The notes beneath the pieces are model-generated. The model had not been told where the DNA came from. It saw only the letters and a program-made list of their open reading frames with translations, and searched no databases. The position numbers and the translations under genes are program-made. Shown one piece after another: positions 14,286-18,368 of a stretch of DNA of 18,368 bases. The first letter of the stretch is position 1. Each line of letters opens with the position of its first letter. This DNA is from an uncultured Collinsella sp. (GTDB lineage Bacteria > Actinomycetota > Coriobacteriia > Coriobacteriales > Coriobacteriaceae): NCBI GenBank assembly GCA_900544875.1, contig UQWS01000031.1:1-18368 (forward strand), written 5' to 3'.

Positions 14286-14314
14286 CACTCATTTAAGTCT
14301 GTCCCCAATGAGTG
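14286..14314. repeat. small hairpin with TGTCCCC loop (GGGGACAG family, copy C)
   Basis: CACTCATT (14286-14293) pairs with AATGAGTG (14307-14314) around a 13-nt loop containing CTGTCCCC, the complement of the GGGGACAG loop of the 40-bp repeats. The stems are unrelated in sequence; only the loop is shared. Confidence 0.6.
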
Positions 14315-14335
14315 GGAGTAATCAGAGACCCTTTG

Positions 14336-14368
14336 CGAGGGAGGCCGGACGTGGCCTTCCTCGTTTTT
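14336..14368 (+). terminator. rho-independent terminator upstream of the IS200-type remnant
   Basis: CGAGGGAGGCC (14336-14346) pairs with GGCCTTCCTCG (14353-14363) with one wobble around GGACGT, followed by five T. IS200-type elements are known to carry a terminator near the left end that blocks incoming transcription, and this one may play that part. It is also possible that it belonged to a deleted upstream gene. Confidence 0.65.
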
Positions 14369-14369
14369 A

Positions 14370-14577
14370 TTCATGGACTTTAGTCCGTGCCGCGCGGCAC
14401 GCGCGGCATAGAAAGCCACCCGCTCAGCGGGTGGAGGCCAATTTCCGCTACGCGACAAAAACCTTCCCCCTAGCATGAGGATTGTTCAGGTCATCATACT
14501 AGGGGGAAGGTGATTGCTGTGGCCCAGAAAGCCAACAGCCTCGCGTACACGAAATGGCTGTGCAAGTACCGCATCGC
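14370..14577 (+). mobile_element. IS200/IS605-type remnant: left-end hairpins and 5' end of tnpA
   Basis: The stretch holds a short hairpin around TGGACTTTAGTCC, a perfect CCACCCGC-TCA-GCGGGTGG hairpin (14416-14434), and a longer one in which CCTTCCCCCTAG (14463-14474) pairs with CTAGGGGGAAGG. The last covers the ribosome site before a GTG at 14519. The codons that follow read VAQKANSLAYTKWLCKY, the characteristic start of the IS200-type Y1 transposase. After about 20 codons the similarity stops and unrelated coding sequence begins in another frame. The catalytic HUH and tyrosine region is missing, so this is a dead fragment. Hiding the ribosome site in a hairpin is a known IS200 control feature. 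Confidence 0.75.
14519..14577 (+). pseudogene. tnpA: tnpA 5' fragment, IS200-type Y1 transposase
   Basis: Only the first 20 or so codons survive, from the GTG at 14519 with GGGGGAAGG eight bases upstream. The peptide AQKANSLAYTKWLCKY matches the well-conserved N-terminus of this family; the expected HIVFTPKYR continuation is lost after KYRI. Confidence 0.72.
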
Positions 14578-14796
14578 ACCGAGGTCAAGCTCATCGCCGC
14601 CATCGTCGAGAAGCACCCCAAGGTGCGCTTTGCCGCGAGCCGCACCTCGGCCCACGCCGACCTCTACGACCGCATGGAGCAGGCCCTGTGCGAGTGCGTG
14701 GCCAACGCGGTGGAGGTCGTCCGCTCCGACATCAGCCCCGCGCTTCTTGTCCACACCGGTCCAAACCTCGTGGGTGTGGCGGTCCAGGGACTCTAG
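14578..14796 (+). pseudogene. C-terminal fragment resembling a DegV family protein
   Basis: In the frame ending with a TAG at 14794-14796 there are about 72 residues beginning TEVKLIAAIVEKHPKVRF and ending in DISPALLVHTGPNLVGVAVQGL. The final HTGPxxVGVA pattern and preceding alpha/beta arrangement resemble the last part of DegV/FakB fatty-acid-binding proteins. No start or N-terminal domain is present; it joins the tnpA fragment out of frame. The assignment rests on a short motif and is moderate; a fragment of another alpha/beta protein is possible. Confidence 0.5.
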
Positions 14797-14830
14797 CGGA
14801 GGCGGGGCGTCCTGCCCCAAAAACAAATGC

Positions 14831-14880
14831 AAAAGACGAGCGCTTCTTGCCGCCCAATTGGCAAGAAGCGCTCGTCTTTT
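14831..14880. terminator. strong bidirectional terminator with a 21-bp perfect stem
   Basis: The arms 14831-14851 and 14860-14880 are perfect complements around GCCCAATT, with AAAA on one side and TTTT on the other, so it works on both strands. It ends the minus-strand PTS-GH172-ROK operon 32 bp past the kinase stop and would also stop rightward transcripts from the DegV-like fragment. Confidence 0.92.
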
Positions 14881-14912
14881 CTTAACGTGTTGTATGGCGG
14901 AGAGAGCGCAAG

Positions 14913-15797
14913 TTACGCGAGCGTCCTTCTTGCCAGCTCGGCCGCGCCGAGGATTCCTTGGTCGCCGCCGCAGCCCGGGGCGCAGATGTAGCTCTCCATG
15001 TCCTTAAGCTCGGCGGTCTGGATGTAGCCACCCAGATATTCGAGGGTCTTCTTGCGAACGATGCCGTAGAGCTGCTCCTGGTGCATCACGCCGCCGCCGA
15101 GGACGATGCGACGGGGCGAGTACATGAGCACGAGGTTCGCGCACATCTGCCCCAGATAATCCCCCTCGAGCGCCCACACTTCATCGTTGTCCGCGAGCTC
15201 GGCCGCGGGCTTTCCCCAGCGCGCGGCAATGGCGGGGCCGGAGGCGAGGCCCTCGAGACAGCTCGCGTGGCTCGGGCAGACGCAGCGTCCCTCCTCGGTG
15301 GGACGGGCCCTTACCAGCATGTGGCCGGCCTCGGGGTGCAGCATGCCGTGAAGGAGCCTGCCCGCGCACATGACGCCCGCGCCCACGCCGGTGCCGATGG
15401 TCACGTAGACGGCGTCCTCGAGCCCCTTGCAGCAGCCGAAGACCACTTCGCCGAGGCAGGCAACGTTCACGTCCGTGTCGTAGGTCACCGGAATCCCGAG
15501 GGCGTCGGCGAACGCGGCGCGAAGACCATAGCCTCGCCACGCGAGCTTGGGCGTCTGGAGGATGGAACCGTAGCGCTCATCGTTGGGGTCGACGCAGGTC
15601 GGGCCGAAGGCGCCGATGCCCAACGCGTCCACATCGCGGGCGGTGAACCACTCGACCATTTGCGGGACGGTCTCGGCGGGCGTAAGCGTCGGGGTCTCCA
15701 TACGGTCGAGGACCTCGCCGTCGCCGGACACCACGGCACAGACCATCTTGGTCCCGCCGGCCTCGAGGGCGCCGAGCCTCATTGGCTTTTCGCTCAT
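14913..15797 (-). CDS. ROK family sugar kinase, fructokinase-like
   Basis: The 294-residue protein has the ROK fold. The ATP-binding loop is GALEAGGTK (residues 9-17), the catalytic aspartate is D109 in DTDVNVA, and a glycine-rich VTIGTGVGAGV follows. The ROK zinc site is H159 with C174, H177 and C180 (CPSHASC), followed by LEGLASGPAIAARWG. The CPxHxxCLEGLASGPA form is typical of the bacterial fructokinase branch (like B. subtilis YdhR/GmuE), which phosphorylates fructose at C6; mannose or glucose kinase activity cannot be excluded. GGAGG lies six bases before the ATG. It is last in the operon, after the GH172 gene and before a strong terminator, which suggests it acts on a free hexose released by that enzyme. 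Confidence 0.9.
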   Translation of the reverse strand: MSEKPMRLGALEAGGTKMVCAVVSGDGEVLDRMETPTLTPAETVPQMVEWFTARDVDALGIGAFGPTCVDPNDERYGSILQTPKLAWRGYGLRAAFADALGIPVTYDTDVNVACLGEVVFGCCKGLEDAVYVTIGTGVGAGVMCAGRLLHGMLHPEAGHMLVRARPTEEGRCVCPSHASCLEGLASGPAIAARWGKPAAELADNDEVWALEGDYLGQMCANLVLMYSPRRIVLGGGVMHQEQLYGIVRKKTLEYLGGYIQTAELKDMESYICAPGCGGDQGILGAAELARRTLA

Positions 15798-15876
15798 GCG
15801 ATCCTCCTTACAAAGGGACGCCCGCAGTCATGGTCAACCGCGGGCGCCCATAACGTTGGCTTGTTTCGAGGCGACC

Positions 15877-17001
15877 CTACCTGGGCACGCGGTCCTGCCT
15901 TGCGGCAAACGGGGCGAGCACGGCGTGCGGCTCGCTTTGGTACCAGTAGGCGACGGTGGAGATGTCGTCCTCGCGCTCGTAGAGCTTGATGTCGTCGTTG
16001 CCGAGGTCCTGGAACGTCACGCGCAGGTCCTCCTTGAACGAGATCGGGTCGGGAAGGTGCCACCTGTAGAGGCCGTGCCTGGGCAGCGCGTCGTCGTTGG
16101 TCGCGAGCATCGGGTTCGGGTTCGGCTTGCCCGCGCTGAAGCGGTCGCGCGTGGCGTCGCGCGTCGAGCGGTACGGGTAGCCGGCGAACAGCGTGTTGAA
16201 GCACTGCGCCTCGGGCAGTGCGTGGGGCGGCCTGTCGAGGAAGGCCCAGGCACCGCCGAAGTAGTCCTCGGCTCCCGTCGAGGTGACCGTGGGGAACTCC
16301 TCGTCGCCGTCGAGGAAGAACTTCATCTCGCCCTCGCCCCACCAATAGCGCTCCAGGGCGCACAGGGCCATGTAGGTGCCGACGTAGTAGCCCTTGCCGC
16401 GCACGCCGTCGAGCACGGTGTAGTCGACGCCCCTGCGGGTGCTGCGCTCGCGGTTAAAGCGGGCGTGGAAGTACATGGCGTCGTCCGGCACGTCGGTGAG
16501 CGCGTAGTTGAACGTGTAGAAGATGTACTTAATGAACCCGGGGTGCTCGCTCGTAAGCGTGACCTTGGCGTGCTTCCTGAAAGGCATCTCGAAGTAGCAG
16601 TTCATGCCGCCCGTCGGGTTCACGCAGATGGGCATCGAGTTGACGATGGCGCGCTCACCGAAGCCGTTGCAGAAGAAGTCGCCGACAGGGCACTCGACCG
16701 AGGGGGTCTCCTCGTCGTCCCAGTAGAAGCGCAGCACGAGGTCACGCATGACGAAGCTGCCGGCGGCGGTCTTGTCGGGGACGGTCATCCAGATGTGGCG
16801 GATGATGCCGGGGCCCTCGATGTCCGCGAGCGTGATGGTCTCGCCGGACTCAAGGGGCACGCAGCACGAGCCCTTGCGGCCGACGCCGAGGTGGCTGGCC
16901 GACATGGCGGCGCGGCCCTTCTCGCCCGTGATGTTCTCGGGGGTGATGGCGCGGCTTTCCTCACCGCCGTGCATCCACACGTCCTTAAGGAACTCTCTCA
17001 T
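15877..17001 (-). CDS. DUF2961 / GH172 family glycoside hydrolase
   Basis: The 374-residue protein is a complete DUF2961 domain, now placed in glycoside hydrolase family GH172. That family includes alpha-D-fructofuranosidase / difructose dianhydride I-forming enzymes and D-arabinofuranosidases. Family segments are GPGIIRHIWMT, RDLVLRFYWDDEETPSVECPVGDFF, a GGMNCYFEMPF strand, and the core around EGEMKFFLDGDEEFPTVTSTG followed by AEDYFGGAW. Candidate catalytic carboxylates are E245 in the GAEDYF motif and a glutamate about 20 residues earlier (E223 or E225). There is no signal peptide, so it acts in the cytoplasm on an imported sugar. GGAGG precedes the ATG. It lies 12 bp after the EIIA gene and upstream of the fructokinase-like gene. 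The substrate is inferred to be a furanoside, perhaps a fructose disaccharide. Confidence 0.88.
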   Translation of the reverse strand: MREFLKDVWMHGGEESRAITPENITGEKGRAAMSASHLGVGRKGSCCVPLESGETITLADIEGPGIIRHIWMTVPDKTAAGSFVMRDLVLRFYWDDEETPSVECPVGDFFCNGFGERAIVNSMPICVNPTGGMNCYFEMPFRKHAKVTLTSEHPGFIKYIFYTFNYALTDVPDDAMYFHARFNRERSTRRGVDYTVLDGVRGKGYYVGTYMALCALERYWWGEGEMKFFLDGDEEFPTVTSTGAEDYFGGAWAFLDRPPHALPEAQCFNTLFAGYPYRSTRDATRDRFSAGKPNPNPMLATNDDALPRHGLYRWHLPDPISFKEDLRVTFQDLGNDDIKLYEREDDISTVAYWYQSEPHAVLAPFAARQDRVPR

Positions 17002-17013
17002 CGTCGACCTCCT

Positions 17014-17412
17014 CTATTCGTCGTCGTCGCACTCGGCGGAACTGGCACCGTTCACGTAGATGATCTGCTGGCGCGCCTCGTTGACGAGGGCGTCGAAGTC
17101 GAGTTTCTCGTCGGGGCGCGCGAGCGCGACCGTCATGGCGAGCGGGAGGTTGACACCCGCGATCACGTGGATCCGGTCGGAGGCGAAGCGGGAAAAGCGC
17201 TGGTTCACGCTGCCGCCGTACGCGTCGGTGAGGACGACGACCTCGTCAGTGCCCGAAAGCGCCGCCTCGACCGCCGCGTCGAGCCCCTCGCCGTTGTCGT
17301 TCACGTAGGCGCACACGGCGTTGACGGCGTCGCCCTTACCCGTAAGGAACTCGAGGGTGTCCTTGAAGCCCTGGGCGAGAAGGGAATGGCTCGCCACAAC
17401 TATCTTTCTCAT
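17014..17412 (-). CDS. PTS EIIA component, mannose/fructose/sorbose family
   Basis: The 132-residue protein matches the stand-alone EIIA domain of mannose-type PTS (ManX/LevD-like). It accepts phosphate from HPr on H9 in VASHSLLAQG and passes it to EIIB. Other family segments are EVVVLTDAYGGSVNQ (the usual GGSP form reads GGSV), HVIAGVNLPLAM and the C-terminal acidic tail. The start at 17412 has only a weak AAGAGA/GGTGA ribosome site. It lies 26 bp after the EIID gene and 12 bp before GH172, inside one operon. No EIIB is seen in the window; it probably lies further upstream, beyond the right edge. Confidence 0.92.
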   Translation of the reverse strand: MRKIVVASHSLLAQGFKDTLEFLTGKGDAVNAVCAYVNDNGEGLDAAVEAALSGTDEVVVLTDAYGGSVNQRFSRFASDRIHVIAGVNLPLAMTVALARPDEKLDFDALVNEARQQIIYVNGASSAECDDDE

Positions 17413-17438
17413 TGATTCACCAATCTCTTGGGTCGAAG

Positions 17439-18269
17439 CTAGGCGAGGATGCCGGCGGCGGAGGCGACCATCGCGAGGACGATCACCACGAGGATGAGGA
17501 CCGTCATGCTCGCGTTCTTCTTGGTAAGAAGGTAATACGCGCTTCCCGTGATGGCGGCGGGAATCATGGCAGGCAGGATCTTGTCGAGCAGCGGCTGAAT
17601 CTCCATCGAGACGTCGCCGAAGCTGAAGCTAATCGGGCAGGTGACGCCGATGACCGAGGCGATGAGGCAGCCGACCACGGTGAGGCCGAGCACGGAGGCG
17701 GCGGCAGTGAGGTTGGGAAGCTTCTCGCTGAAGTCGGTGACGAGCTTCACGCCCTGCTTGTAGCCGAACTCGAGGGCGTGCATGCGGACCCAGAAGATGG
17801 CCAGGATGAGCGCGAACCAGATGCCGGCTCCCACGGGGTTGCCCTCGATGGCCATGTAGGCGGCGATGGAGCCCATGATGGTCGGGATCATGGTCATGAG
17901 CAGGGAGTCGCCGACGCCGGCGAGCGGTCCCATGGTGCCGATCTTCAGGTCTTGGACGGCGTCCGCCGCCGCGAGGCCGTCACGCTCCTCCATGGCCACG
18001 CAGGCGCCGAGGATGATGGCGGCGAGCCAAGGCTGGGTGTTGTAGTAGCGGAAGTGGTTGTTGAGCGCTTGCTTATAGTCCTCGTCGTTCGTGTAGATCT
18101 TCCTCAGGATCGGCGAGAGGGCGTAGGCGACCGAGGCGCCCTGCTGGGTCTGGTAGTTGAAGGTGCACACGCTCATGAGCCAGCGCCAGTTCGCGTTGCG
18201 CAGGTCCTTCTTGGTGACCTTATAGCCGGAGGGCTTGCCCTCGGCGGCGGTGATGTTCTCGTTTTCCAT
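17439..18269 (-). CDS. PTS EIID component, mannose/fructose/sorbose family
   Basis: The 276-residue membrane protein is a full-length EIID (ManZ/LevG-like). With EIIC it forms the sugar channel. Family segments are the N-terminal VTKKDLRNANWRWLM, NYQTQQGASVAYALSPIL, and FRYYNTQPWLAAIILGACVAMEE. GTMGPLAGVGDSLLMTMIPTIMGSIAA, EFGYKQGV and hydrophobic segments up to the C-terminus follow. GGAGAGGA lies about 10 bases upstream, inside the end of the preceding gene. The start codon is only 2 bases after that gene's stop, so the two are coupled. Mannose-family PTSs carry mannose, fructose, sorbose, amino sugars and others; specificity cannot be read here. Confidence 0.94.
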   Translation of the reverse strand: MENENITAAEGKPSGYKVTKKDLRNANWRWLMSVCTFNYQTQQGASVAYALSPILRKIYTNDEDYKQALNNHFRYYNTQPWLAAIILGACVAMEERDGLAAADAVQDLKIGTMGPLAGVGDSLLMTMIPTIMGSIAAYMAIEGNPVGAGIWFALILAIFWVRMHALEFGYKQGVKLVTDFSEKLPNLTAAASVLGLTVVGCLIASVIGVTCPISFSFGDVSMEIQPLLDKILPAMIPAAITGSAYYLLTKKNASMTVLILVVIVLAMVASAAGILA

Positions 18270-18271
18270 GG

Positions 18272-18368
18272 TTACTCATCCTCTCCGATGAAGGTGTTAG
18301 CGTCAATATATTTTTCACCATTTTCACCAACGTTTTTTCGCCAATCGCGCCAACGCGGATGCGCCGGA
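18272..18368 (-). CDS. partial: C-terminal end of probable PTS EIIC
   Basis: An open frame enters from the right edge and ends with a TAA at 18272-18274, two bases before the EIID start. Its last 31 codons encode a polar, charged tail (HPRWRDWRKN then GEKYIDANTFIGEDE). In mannose-type PTS operons EIIC directly precedes EIID and has such a short hydrophilic C-terminus, so EIIC is the natural inference. The identity rests on position; the tail alone is not diagnostic. Confidence 0.65.
   Translation of the reverse strand, partial: PAHPRWRDWRKNVGENGEKYIDANTFIGEDE

Noticed and set aside
15583..17415. Plus-strand open frame of 610 codons across the ROK, GH172 and EIIA genes
   Set aside because: It crosses three well-supported genes on the other strand and reads as Val/Ala/Arg/Glu-rich antisense; no domain is visible.
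1..18368. tRNA or rRNA genes
   Set aside because: I saw no cloverleaf with a GTTCRA-type T-loop and matching acceptor stem, and no rRNA-like stretch, on either strand by eye.

Overview
The window looks like chromosomal DNA from a gut Coriobacteriia, most like Collinsella. The evidence is high GC, strong Gram-positive Shine-Dalgarno sites, mannose-family PTS genes, and dispersed short repeats of a kind I associate with Collinsella. The genus is inferred from general resemblance, not from a database match.

Layout. 1-1310: a DEDDh 3'-5' exonuclease gene (minus strand). 1310-3740: an accessory stretch with a truncated AAA_14/DUF4143 ATPase remnant, a 23-bp tandem repeat array at its broken end, and an intact AAA/DUF234 ATPase (minus) whose 5' region is a perfect palindrome with 25-bp arms. 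3858-6259: an NCS2 purine-type permease (minus) divergent from a YheO-like PAS/HTH regulator (plus). 6300-7797: a complete IS3-family element with a canonical -1 frameshift site. 7824-8201: RidA (minus), divergent from a U32 peptidase/RlhA-like gene and an RluA-type pseudouridine synthase (8500-11670, plus). 11670-12078: an intergenic cassette with three 55-bp hairpins in alternating orientation, a terminator, and two identical 40-bp hairpin repeats at its ends. 12100-13929: a Gfo/Idh/MocA oxidoreductase followed by a DeoR regulator (one minus-strand operon), with phased repeats upstream that look like operators. 13930-14800: a gene-poor scar with repeats, an IS200/IS605-type left end, the first codons of tnpA, and a fragment resembling the C-terminus of DegV. 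14831-18368: a minus-strand sugar operon ending at a 21-bp-stem terminator.

That operon reads EIIC-like end (partial), EIID, EIIA, a DUF2961/GH172 protein and a ROK fructokinase-like kinase. Read together, a PTS imports a furanoside sugar (possibly fructose-containing), a cytoplasmic GH172 enzyme cleaves it, and the kinase phosphorylates the released hexose. I consider this the most interesting metabolic system in the window. The most unusual non-coding structures are the palindrome at 3679-3734, the iteron-like 23-bp array at 1978-2078, and the alternating hairpins at 11739-11954.
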